Shown here one piece after another: positions 1 through 6,066 of a stretch of DNA of 6,359 nucleotides. The notes under the pieces were generated by a model, which was not told the DNA's origin, did not search any database, and saw nothing but the letters and a program-made list of their open reading frames with translations. The DNA is taken from NCBI GenBank assembly GCA_007129085.1, contig SKWF01000138.1:1-6359 (forward strand), given 5' to 3'. Within the stretch, counting starts at the first letter, position 1. Each line of letters begins with the position of its first letter. The position numbers and the translations under genes are program-made. This stretch comes from Balneolaceae bacterium. GTDB lineage: Bacteria; Bacteroidota; Rhodothermia; Balneolales; Balneolaceae.

Positions 1-1397
1 TCTTTCATTATGATACCACCGGAACCGATGGTGTTCCACCTGAAAGCACTATTCCCGAAGCAGTTAACGAGGGGATTCCCGACTATATCTACCATGCGGC
101 ATTTGCAGCCGACTCTTCCTATCGATACCAGGTAGAAGAAGCCGGGTTTACCGACTTCAAGAGAGACAATCCCTATGAAATCTACTTCGAGAATTTCGGT
201 TTCTATGGACTAACCCGCGAATCAGGCTCTACAACCATTATAGAAGTCCACAATAATTTTGAAGACCCACCATTTCCTGAAAACACACACCCTGAAGGCA
301 ACCAAATTGGAGCACTCTATGTAACACTCGCCCACGAAATTAAACACGCCATTCAGTTTGCTAATAACCGCTGGCGGGGAAGTGCCGGATCTTTCGACTG
401 GATTGAAATGGACGCTACACTGATGGAAGAGGTCGTTTTTGATGATGTGAACGATTATTACAATTATATTAAGACGGATTTGGAATCTAGCTCACCACTT
501 GCATCCTCTATTTTTGGTAGTCCCCAGGTTTCAACACCCGGAGCGTACTGGCATGTTACCTGGATGATTTACTTTTGGGAACAGTACGGTATTCAGTTTT
601 GGGTGGATGTGTGGGAAGAAGTCCGACAGGAGCCACTCATCGAATTTGCAGAAGCCATAGAGATTGTTTTGGAACGAAAAGGGCTTAATCTCGGAACTGA
701 ACACCTCAGAAATCATAAGTGGCATATGGGCTCCGGAGACCAATTCTCGCTATCTGAAACCGGATTTCGTGAACGGTTGGAGTATCCAAATCCACGTTTT
801 CAACAGCAGCTTTTTTCCGACTCCGACAGCCTGAACAACTTGCGCCTGCAGCCTTTTGCAGCAAACTATATCGAAGTGGTTCCGCCGAACCTGGCGGAGG
901 GCCAGCCCAAAATCAGTGTAGATGCTGAAATTGAGGGTTTTGGAATTAGCGCGGTGGCCTACTTTCTGGATGGCACAACAGATGAAGCTCTGTTTTTAAA
1001 TCCGAACTCCTCACTCCAGGAACTCCAAACAACCTGGAACTGGAATGAACTCAACAGCCTCTCAATTGCAGTAGTGAACAGCAACAGTGAGGATTCTTCA
1101 ACCTACGACTTATGGATCACTACCGCTCCTCCCGACGATGATTTTATCACCCAAAACTATCCCAATCCATTCAGCAGGGAGACTACCATTGAGTTTTCGC
1201 TGAATGAACGCAAAGATGTGAAAGTTGAAATCTATGATTCCATCGGCAGAAAAATTGCCACCCTGCTGGATGAGCCTATTGAAAGTGGCTTTCACTCAGT
1301 AGATTTTGATGGTAGCGGTCTTGCATCAGGCATGTATCTCTATCGCATCACCACCAACGAAGCCTCGATTACACGTAAAATGTTGCTTATCAAGTAG
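1..1397 (+). CDS. Secreted zinc metalloprotease (MXAN_6640-like) with T9SS sorting domain, 5'-truncated by window
   Basis: This is a probable exported peptidase, open in frame from base 3 to the stop at 1395-1397, giving 464 visible residues; the start lies upstream of the window. The ATG at 408 is internal, because the zinc motif comes before it. HEIKHAIQF is encoded from base 333 (His111, Glu112, His115 of the visible part). A downstream acidic segment, WIEMDATLMEE (about residues 133-143), probably supplies the third metal ligand. This HExxH plus E-x-x-A-x-x-M-E layout resembles the putative metalloproteases named after MXAN_6640. After the catalytic region comes a beta-rich, Ig-like segment (about 280-375) and then a typical type A T9SS C-terminal domain (about 381-464) with the YPNPF motif, a GRKI segment, GLASGMYLYRI and a basic-hydrophobic KMLLIK end. 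The protein should therefore cross the outer membrane and be released or attached at the surface. The substrate is unknown. The protease assignment rests on motifs, and the sorting domain is clear. Confidence 0.85.
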   Translation, partial: FHYDTTGTDGVPPESTIPEAVNEGIPDYIYHAAFAADSSYRYQVEEAGFTDFKRDNPYEIYFENFGFYGLTRESGSTTIIEVHNNFEDPPFPENTHPEGNQIGALYVTLAHEIKHAIQFANNRWRGSAGSFDWIEMDATLMEEVVFDDVNDYYNYIKTDLESSSPLASSIFGSPQVSTPGAYWHVTWMIYFWEQYGIQFWVDVWEEVRQEPLIEFAEAIEIVLERKGLNLGTEHLRNHKWHMGSGDQFSLSETGFRERLEYPNPRFQQQLFSDSDSLNNLRLQPFAANYIEVVPPNLAEGQPKISVDAEIEGFGISAVAYFLDGTTDEALFLNPNSSLQELQTTWNWNELNSLSIAVVNSNSEDSSTYDLWITTAPPDDDFITQNYPNPFSRETTIEFSLNERKDVKVEIYDSIGRKIATLLDEPIESGFHSVDFDGSGLASGMYLYRITTNEASITRKMLLIK

Positions 1398-1415
1398 CAT
1401 AAGCAAGAGGTAGCA

Positions 1416-1457
1416 GCTTTAAGTAACTGCAATTCATGAATTGCAGTTACTTAAAGC
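1416..1457. terminator. 42-bp perfect palindrome between convergent genes, probable bidirectional terminator
   Basis: Two 19-base arms (1416-1434 and 1439-1457) are exact reverse complements around the self-complementary centre CATG. It lies 18 bases after the protease stop and includes the hemW stop codon (1451-1453). Both convergent transcripts would fold the same hairpin, so a shared transcription end or 3'-protecting structure is the simplest reading. Neither strand has a good U-tract after the stem, so it is not a textbook intrinsic terminator. The palindrome is seen directly; the function is inferred. Confidence 0.55.
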
Positions 1458-2596
1458 CGTCTTGATATCAGCTCAAAAATCAGGTAGTCGGCTATCCTCA
1501 GGCCCGTCTTCGATAATATAATAGCATCATCCACACTCGTAAACTGTCCCTGTTCCTGCTGCTTTTTTAGCCACTCTTCTTGCTTATTGTTTATAGTGTA
1601 ACCGTAACGCTCTGCCAACTGTTTTTTCGAGACGCCCCACTTTGTCCGTAACCCAAGCATCAGGCGCTCTTCCGCCATTTCGGATAGAGAAAGGGATTCT
1701 TCATCTTCCCGAACACCATCCCAATCCTGCTCCAGATAGCTTTTCAGGTTCGATCTGTTTTTCCAGCGTTGAGCGTTGTCTGCATCAGGCCAATACAGAG
1801 AGTGCGCCGAAGGCCCCAGCCCCAGATAATTTTTATGGCGCCAGTAATTACTGTTATGAACCGCCTCTTTTCCCGGTTTGGCAAAATTACTCACCTCGTA
1901 TTGTTCCACGCCGGCACTACTCAATTTTTGATAGAGAAAATCGAACTGATCAGCTACTACGTCATCATCCACCGGATCGATGCGCCCCAGTTCAACCTGT
2001 TTTCCCAACCTTGTTTTAGGCTCTATGGTCAACGAATAGGCGGAAATGTGTGGGGGGTCAAACGTCAACAGTCTGTCAATATCTTTTCCCAGCATCTCCA
2101 TCGTCTGTCCAGGGTTTCCATAAATCAGATCGGCCGTATAGGATGGAAAATTAGCTTTTTGCAGCAACTTCAGGGCATCTACTGCTTCAATGGGATCATG
2201 CGCCCGATGCATAAATTGCAGCAATTTTTCATCGAATGATTGAACACCCATGCTCGCGCGATCCACTCCCAAATCTTGGATTTTCAGCAAAAACTCTTCG
2301 GTAACATCATCGGGGTTCATCTCCAGAGTCACTTCTACCGGCTTTACCGTAAATACCGTTTCCAGGGCGGTAAATATACTCTTCAGCTGTTTTGGGGTTA
2401 ACAGCGAGGGCGTACCGCCGCCGATATAAATGGTATCGATGGTTTCGTCGGAGATAGGGTGATTCCCGTAATGACGAATTTCCTCAATCAATGCATCAAC
2501 AAAGGGTTGTTTGAGCTCTCCCCTGGTCAGAAAATAGAAATCGCAGTAGCTGCAGGCCTGTTTACAGAATGGAATATGTATGTAGATGCCTGCCAT
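1451..2596 (-). CDS. hemW: Radical SAM haem chaperone HemW (coproporphyrinogen III oxidase-like)
   Basis: HemW is a cytosolic radical-SAM protein that binds haem and an Fe-S cluster and is thought to deliver haem to respiratory enzymes; it was long annotated as oxygen-independent coproporphyrinogen oxidase. The N-terminus reads IYIHIPFC followed by a Cx3Cx2C cluster motif (Cys11, Cys15, Cys18). Asp-Phe follows the third cysteine, as in HemW, whereas true HemN has a further cysteine there. The SAM-binding GGGTPS motif is at about 59-64, and the HemW signature HNSNYWRHKNYLGLGPSAHS is present near the middle. The length, 381 residues, is normal. I chose the ATG at 2594-2596 over the TTG directly before it (2597-2599) because both give the same protein bar one residue and ATG is preferred. 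No clear Shine-Dalgarno is visible. The gene is separated from the next upstream gene by about 195 bp of repeat-rich DNA, so it probably has its own promoter. Confidence 0.95.
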   Translation of the reverse strand: MAGIYIHIPFCKQACSYCDFYFLTRGELKQPFVDALIEEIRHYGNHPISDETIDTIYIGGGTPSLLTPKQLKSIFTALETVFTVKPVEVTLEMNPDDVTEEFLLKIQDLGVDRASMGVQSFDEKLLQFMHRAHDPIEAVDALKLLQKANFPSYTADLIYGNPGQTMEMLGKDIDRLLTFDPPHISAYSLTIEPKTRLGKQVELGRIDPVDDDVVADQFDFLYQKLSSAGVEQYEVSNFAKPGKEAVHNSNYWRHKNYLGLGPSAHSLYWPDADNAQRWKNRSNLKSYLEQDWDGVREDEESLSLSEMAEERLMLGLRTKWGVSKKQLAERYGYTINNKQEEWLKKQQEQGQFTSVDDAIILSKTGLRIADYLIFELISRRL

Positions 2597-2677
2597 CAAT
2601 CAAAATTAGTTAAAAAAGACATGGTATTTTTAGTGCCATTAATCTAAGATCGATTGTATAATTATGACCATAAGAAT

Positions 2678-2791
2678 CCCCTTAGATACTGAAACAAGTT
2701 CAGCACAAGAAGGGGGGAGGTAGGGGGATGTTCAACAGAATGTGGAAAATTCAATGAACACCCGTCTAAAGTCTCCCCTTGTTAGGGGAGG
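2678..2791. repeat. Nested G-rich palindromic intergenic repeats
   Basis: The gene-free stretch 2597-2792 holds two hairpin-forming units. The first has outer arms CCCCTT (2678-2683) and AAGGGG (2710-2715), with CTGAA (2689-2693) and TTCAG (2699-2703) nested inside. It is followed by a purine run, AAGGGGGGAGGTAGGGGG. The second unit is CTCCCCT/AGGGGAG (2773-2779 and 2784-2790). Similar CTGAAACAAGTTCAG and CTCCCCTTGTTAGGGGAG strings are, from memory, common dispersed intergenic repeats in Bacteroidota-type genomes. This copy looks decayed, and the repeat status cannot be proved from one window. Confidence 0.45.
2773..2790 (-). terminator. Hairpin just after the carbonic anhydrase-like gene
   Basis: A 7-bp G/C-rich stem, CTCCCCT/AGGGGAG, with a 4-base loop begins two bases after the TAA stop of the carbonic anhydrase-like gene, as read on the minus strand. 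The following minus-strand bases are only weakly U-rich (ACTTTAGAC). It may stop transcription or protect the mRNA end before hemW. Confidence 0.4.
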
Positions 2792-2792
2792 T

Positions 2793-3338
2793 TTACTCCA
2801 CATCATAAAACGGATTTTTATCATACGTATCCACCTGTCGGTATGTACGCTGATACTTCACATATCCCGCGGCAGATTTCGGTATTGAGGCGATCTCCTC
2901 TTCGGTCAGTTTTCTCGTTTTTTTAACCGGCGACCCCATATACATATACCCCGATTCCAGCTCCTTCCCCGGGGGCACCAGACTCCCGGCCGCAACAATT
3001 ACATCTTCATTTATTACGGCTTCATCCAGAATCGTAGCGTGGATACCAATCAGCACCCGATCTTTAATCGTGCATCCGTGAACCATCGCATTATGGCCGA
3101 TCGTCACATCATTGCCGATCTCCGTGGGGCCGGTTTGATTCATCACGTGGATGGAACAGTTATCCTGCACATTGCTCCTCTCCCCGATTCGAATCCAGTT
3201 CACATCACCCCGAATAGTAACATTAAACCAAACCGAGCTTTCCGATCCAAGGGTTACATCCCCAATCAGGTCGGCACTGGGTGCTATAAAAACAGATTCA
3301 TCAAACTGTGGCGACTTGCCAAGAAATTCGTAAACCAT
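2793..3338 (-). CDS. Gamma-class carbonic anhydrase family protein (YrdA/PaaY-like, left-handed beta-helix)
   Basis: A soluble, presumably trimeric, hexapeptide-repeat protein of 181 residues. Repeats of the IAPSADLIGDVTLG type run from about residue 17 to 125 and form the left-handed beta-helix, followed by a C-terminal alpha-helix. The three metal-binding histidines of gamma carbonic anhydrases are present as His64, His82 and His87 (SIHVM and GHNAMVHG), as are the RGD (Arg43, Asp45) and NVQD (Gln58) residues seen near the active site. Whether this branch hydrates CO2 is unsure, since many YrdA/PaaY relatives show little activity or act as thioesterases. I used the ATG at 3336-3338, because family similarity begins there (MVYEFLGKSPQF) and it lies 4 bases after the stop of the preceding gene. 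The upstream ATG at 3371 would add 11 unrelated residues and a 29-base overlap. One oddity is that the usual GMGA turn reads GIHA (His100). It is almost certainly co-transcribed with the DsbA-like gene. Confidence 0.9.
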   Translation of the reverse strand: MVYEFLGKSPQFDESVFIAPSADLIGDVTLGSESSVWFNVTIRGDVNWIRIGERSNVQDNCSIHVMNQTGPTEIGNDVTIGHNAMVHGCTIKDRVLIGIHATILDEAVINEDVIVAAGSLVPPGKELESGYMYMGSPVKKTRKLTEEEIASIPKSAAGYVKYQRTYRQVDTYDKNPFYDVE

Positions 3339-3342
3339 CCGC

Positions 3343-3948
3343 TTAGTTAGATCGGTACATATAAAGTTCAACGATAGACTTCATCTGCTCATACGTTCGT
3401 GGATTCTGCTGCAGTTTCTGTCCATTCATAAAATACGTTGGGGTAGCATTAACCGTTCTGCGAATGCCTTCCTCACGTTGACTTTCTACCCGGGCATGAA
3501 TTTCCTCAGACTCTTTATCCTCATAGTATTGATCCATGTCCAGCCCAATCTCCTCCGCAAATTGATCAAACATCTCTTCAGCACCACCGCGTGACCATTC
3601 CGCTTGGTTATCAAAAATAAGAGCCGTCATCTCATCAAACATTCCCTGCTCTCTCGCAGCCTCAGCAGCGTGGGCCGCACCGCGGCTATATTGAAATCCA
3701 CTAAGCGGAAAATGTCGGTATTCAACATCTACCATATCACCAAACTCCTCTTTCAGTGGTTTTATCAGCTCATATCCATCACGGCATGCCGGGCATTGAT
3801 AATCGCTGTACTTCAAAATATGCACTGTTTGAGCTGTTCGCTCCTCATTCGTTTCCGATGATGAACCACTCAACCCGAAGTATAAACCGCCGCCGGCTAC
3901 TGCTATAAAAATTACAAAAAGAGCTATCTGTACCGTTTTACTATTCAT
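3343..3948 (-). CDS. Membrane-anchored DsbA-like thiol-disulfide oxidoreductase (thioredoxin-fold, Thioredoxin_4 type)
   Basis: A 201-residue protein with a single N-terminal hydrophobic segment (about residues 7-26). This is either an uncleaved anchor or a signal peptide; there is no lipobox cysteine. After a short Ser/Glu-rich linker comes a DsbA-type thioredoxin fold with the active site YQCPACRD (Cys52 and Cys55, the only cysteines in the protein), a long helical insertion (about 88-160), and the cis-proline motif ATPTYFMNG (Pro170). This architecture matches the BdbD/DsbG-like group that oxidises or isomerises disulfides in the periplasm. No DsbB or VKOR partner is encoded in the window. 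The region is rich in Asp and Glu, as expected for a protein exposed to a salty periplasm. It starts at ATG 3946-3948, 85 bases after sufE and without an obvious Shine-Dalgarno, and it ends 4 bases before the carbonic anhydrase-like ATG. The family is secure, but the exact redox role is not. Confidence 0.9.
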   Translation of the reverse strand: MNSKTVQIALFVIFIAVAGGGLYFGLSGSSSETNEERTAQTVHILKYSDYQCPACRDGYELIKPLKEEFGDMVDVEYRHFPLSGFQYSRGAAHAAEAAREQGMFDEMTALIFDNQAEWSRGGAEEMFDQFAEEIGLDMDQYYEDKESEEIHARVESQREEGIRRTVNATPTYFMNGQKLQQNPRTYEQMKSIVELYMYRSN

Positions 3949-4033
3949 AGTCTATAAAATTAAAGGAATGTTCTAATTTTCGGTTTGATGAACGTCATAA
4001 CGGCACCATCAACCCAAAAAATCTGTTAAAAAG

Positions 4034-4465
4034 TTACGAATTTTGGAGTTTACTTTTGTAAGCCATGGCATAAATTTTCATCTGCTTAATCATCGATGCC
4101 AATCCATTGGACCGTGTGGGTGACAAATGCTCCTGCATGCCAATTTTTTTAATAAACTGGGGGCTCGTCGTCAAAATAGTATCCGGGTCTTCCCCCGAAT
4201 AAAATCGTACCATCAAGGCAACAAGTCCTTTCGTAATTGCTGCGTCACTATCAGCCCGAAATACAACCCTGTTATCTTCATCCAGCTCGGTGGTTAACCA
4301 AACCTGTGATTGGCATCCCCGAACGAGGTTTTCTTCAACTCTGTGTTTCTCTTCCAGTGGCTCCAAAGACTGACCAAGTTTAATAATATGCTTATATCGC
4401 TCTTGCCAATCAGATAGGGCTTGGAATTCCCCAATAATCTTTTGCTGTTTCTCGTCAATTGTCAT
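4034..4465 (-). CDS. sufE: Cysteine desulfuration protein SufE
   Basis: SufE accepts persulfide sulfur from the cysteine desulfurase SufS and passes it on to the SufBCD scaffold for Fe-S cluster assembly in the cytosol. The protein is 143 residues, close to the E. coli length. The acceptor cysteine lies in the conserved VRGCQSQVW motif at Cys51. The downstream segments SDAAITKGLVALMV and the Leu-rich C-terminal part (LSPTRSNGLASMIKQM) are typical of the family. No sufS, sufB, sufC or sufD is present here, so this copy sits apart from a suf operon. Translation starts at ATG 4463-4465. An AGGTG seven bases upstream (4473-4477 on the plus strand) is the best ribosome-binding site in the window. 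The strong terminator at 4522-4558 isolates it from the PAS gene, so a promoter should lie between about 4466 and 4520. Confidence 0.95.
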   Translation of the reverse strand: MTIDEKQQKIIGEFQALSDWQERYKHIIKLGQSLEPLEEKHRVEENLVRGCQSQVWLTTELDEDNRVVFRADSDAAITKGLVALMVRFYSGEDPDTILTTSPQFIKKIGMQEHLSPTRSNGLASMIKQMKIYAMAYKSKLQNS

Positions 4466-4472
4466 AAAAATA

Positions 4473-4477
4473 CACCT
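4473..4477 (-). promoter_or_regulatory. Ribosome-binding site of sufE
   Basis: AGGTG on the minus strand lies 7 bases before the sufE ATG. It is a good match to the anti-Shine-Dalgarno and notable because most other starts in the window lack one. It supports the chosen sufE start. Confidence 0.5.
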
Positions 4478-4521
4478 ACAACTACTTACTGATGTTCATT
4501 TATCTATCTACGTAAGATAAG

Positions 4522-4558
4522 AAAAAAAAGCCTGCCGGACATCCATCCGGGCAGGCTT
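4522..4558 (-). terminator. Intrinsic terminator of the PAS protein gene
   Basis: On the minus strand, AAGCCTGCC and GGCAGGCTT form a 9-bp stem, with an inner CGGA/TCCG that may extend it, followed directly by a run of eight T. It lies about 35 bases after the stop of the PAS gene. This is the clearest Rho-independent terminator in the window and marks a transcription boundary before sufE. Confidence 0.9.
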
Positions 4559-4592
4559 AAAAAAGTAACATATCGCGATTACAATAATATAT

Positions 4593-5852
4593 CTAAGCGT
4601 TGTTTTCCGAAGATACCTCGGTTGAAGTGGCGCCTTTAATTGCCGTCACCGTCGATTCGTTCGTATCCCACTCCGGCTTTGCGTAATCAATTACTTCAAC
4701 ATAATCGCCGTCGCTCGCTTTTACACGAAACTGTTCGGTGTTAGGCTTTCCCTCCAATACTACTTTAAAGTGATTTATCACTTTCTGGAGATCATCCACA
4801 TGTATAAAATCGGAGAGTTCAACTTCCGTTGCATTTGATACATTAATACCGGTTACTTGGGAGAACGTGTCGGAAAAATAGTCGAACTCATAATCTTCAC
4901 CCCCAACAGGAATTACCTTGTAGCTGAAATCCTTTGCCTCATCAAAAGCACGATCGAAATCGCGATTCTTTTTGGTGAGCATATCAACAATTCTCTTCTC
5001 GAGCGATTTGTTTTGAAATGCAATTCGCACAATTTTCTGACCATTTGAAGCAAGCAACCGTACATTAGCTTTCACTTCGATGGAATTCTTCTTCTTGTTG
5101 ATGATCATAAGTTCATACTGCTTGCCATCAAAGTCACTCGGTTTAAAACTTTCAAACTTGTGTTTAAAAGTCTCAATGTACTCGTCGCCCAGAATTTCCC
5201 AGACTTTTTTCTTCTTCAGCTCTTCATCATCAAATCCAATCAAATCTCTAAACGCCTTGTTTGATGTAACAATATTTCCCTGCTCATCAACATCAATCAG
5301 TGTTTTTTTGGACTCTTCAATCAATTTATCAAACTCAATTTCAGTATCTACTACTTTTTTCTCCGATCGTTTTCGTTCAGTAATATCGTGCTGGTAAGAA
5401 ACCCAATGCGTTATTTCGCCATCCTTGTTCGTCAATGGATGTATATCCCACTGATTGATAAACTCCGTACCATCTTTTCGATAGTTTACCGTATGGCCAA
5501 AAAACGATTGACCGTTTTTCAGGCGCTTCTTCAACTTATCAAGTACAGCACGGTCGGTTTTTTCTCCCTGCAGAATGCGAGGAGTTTTCCCAATCACTTC
5601 ATCCCGGGAATAACCCGTCATTTTCGTAAATCCATCATTTACGTAAACAATTTTTGGGCCGGGCTCTTCCAGGCTCAGCTCCGTAATTAAAATTGAGTCG
5701 TAATCGCTGCGAATTGAATCTTCCAGAAGTGATAAATACTGTCGGTATTTTTCCTTCTCATTATTCAACTCTTTAACGAGCTTTGAGAGCTTTTTTTCCG
5801 CATCGTTGTCAGAAACATGAGCGGAAATGAGTTTCTTTATTTTTTCAAGCAT
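4593..5852 (-). CDS. Three-PAS sensory protein with a cysteine-less LOV-type first domain and no output domain
   Basis: A soluble 419-residue protein, probably a signal-sensing adaptor. It begins with a charged coiled-coil-like helix (about 1-47). The first PAS (about 48-165) follows the LOV pattern closely: VNDGFTKMTGYSRDEVIGK, then TPRILQGEKTDR, then NYRKDGTEFINQ, and finally WVSYQHDITERK. The flavin-contacting Asn123, Asn133 and Gln154 of LOV domains are kept, but the NCRFLQ motif reads TPRILQ, so the photoactive cysteine is Pro91. A second PAS (about 172-285) and a more divergent third PAS (about 300-408) are joined by helical linkers, ending in a Ser/Glu-rich tail. I see no histidine kinase, GGDEF, EAL, HTH or phosphatase motif, so output must come from a partner. 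The start is ATG 5850-5852, without a clear Shine-Dalgarno. The gene stands alone, with its own terminator downstream. The PAS assignments are firm for domain 1, good for domain 2 and tentative for domain 3; flavin binding is inferred. Confidence 0.85.
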   Translation of the reverse strand: MLEKIKKLISAHVSDNDAEKKLSKLVKELNNEKEKYRQYLSLLEDSIRSDYDSILITELSLEEPGPKIVYVNDGFTKMTGYSRDEVIGKTPRILQGEKTDRAVLDKLKKRLKNGQSFFGHTVNYRKDGTEFINQWDIHPLTNKDGEITHWVSYQHDITERKRSEKKVVDTEIEFDKLIEESKKTLIDVDEQGNIVTSNKAFRDLIGFDDEELKKKKVWEILGDEYIETFKHKFESFKPSDFDGKQYELMIINKKKNSIEVKANVRLLASNGQKIVRIAFQNKSLEKRIVDMLTKKNRDFDRAFDEAKDFSYKVIPVGGEDYEFDYFSDTFSQVTGINVSNATEVELSDFIHVDDLQKVINHFKVVLEGKPNTEQFRVKASDGDYVEVIDYAKPEWDTNESTVTAIKGATSTEVSSENNA

Positions 5853-6066
5853 GATTAAGTGGATAAATCTTGGACTTAGAGATAATTACAGAACGCAGTT
5901 ATGCACAACGCATTTTCAAAGTTTTAACAACTGAACAGTTTCGAATAATTCCCACTTTCTCAAAATCATTGAATTATTTTAATAATCCATAAGGGAAATA
6001 ATAACAAGTACTTACAAGAATGTATTAGCGGACCGTAAAAAGCCCGCTAATAAATATCCTGTTTTT
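5853..6066. other. AT-rich intergenic region upstream of the PAS gene
   Basis: A gap of 214 bases with no convincing ORF or RNA gene. It must carry the promoter of the PAS gene, but I found no clean match to the Bacteroidota TTG / TAnnTTTG pattern at proper spacing. The half next to the acyl-CoA dehydrogenase holds the hairpin listed separately. Confidence 0.5.
6023..6052 (-). terminator. Hairpin downstream of the acyl-CoA dehydrogenase gene
   Basis: TATTAGCGG (6023-6031) and CCGCTAATA (6044-6052) form a 9-bp stem with a 12-base loop, 14 bases after the dehydrogenase stop. No U-tract follows on the minus strand, so it may be a Rho-independent terminator of weak type or a 3'-end stabiliser. 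Confidence 0.45.

Noticed and set aside
1642..2239. Two plus-strand open frames of 125 and 156 codons inside hemW
   Set aside because: They are antisense to a clear, full-length HemW with conserved motifs, and their translations resemble no known fold.
2600..2792. tRNA or small RNA gene in the hemW upstream gap
   Set aside because: No cloverleaf or known RNA motif can be built; the structure is explained by simple inverted repeats.
3339..3371. Start of the carbonic anhydrase-like gene at ATG 3371
   Set aside because: It adds 11 residues with no family similarity and overlaps the previous gene by 29 bases; the ATG at 3338 fits the family and sits 4 bases after the stop.
3949..4033. Imperfect hairpin GGTTGATG / CATCAAACC between sufE and the DsbA-like gene
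   Set aside because: The stem has a bulge, the loop is large and no U-tract follows; not enough to call a terminator or attenuator.
5080..5690. Plus-strand open frames antisense to the PAS gene
   Set aside because: Low-complexity Ser/Phe-rich translations produced by the reverse of Lys/Glu-rich coding; no start signal.
5900..5960. Possible Bacteroidota-type promoter (AAACTTTG on the minus strand) for the PAS gene
   Set aside because: The first base of TAnnTTTG mismatches and no TTG lies at the right distance upstream.
5973..5986. ATTATT-TT-AATAAT inverted repeat upstream of the PAS gene
   Set aside because: Pure A/T and short in an AT-rich spacer, so likely by chance.
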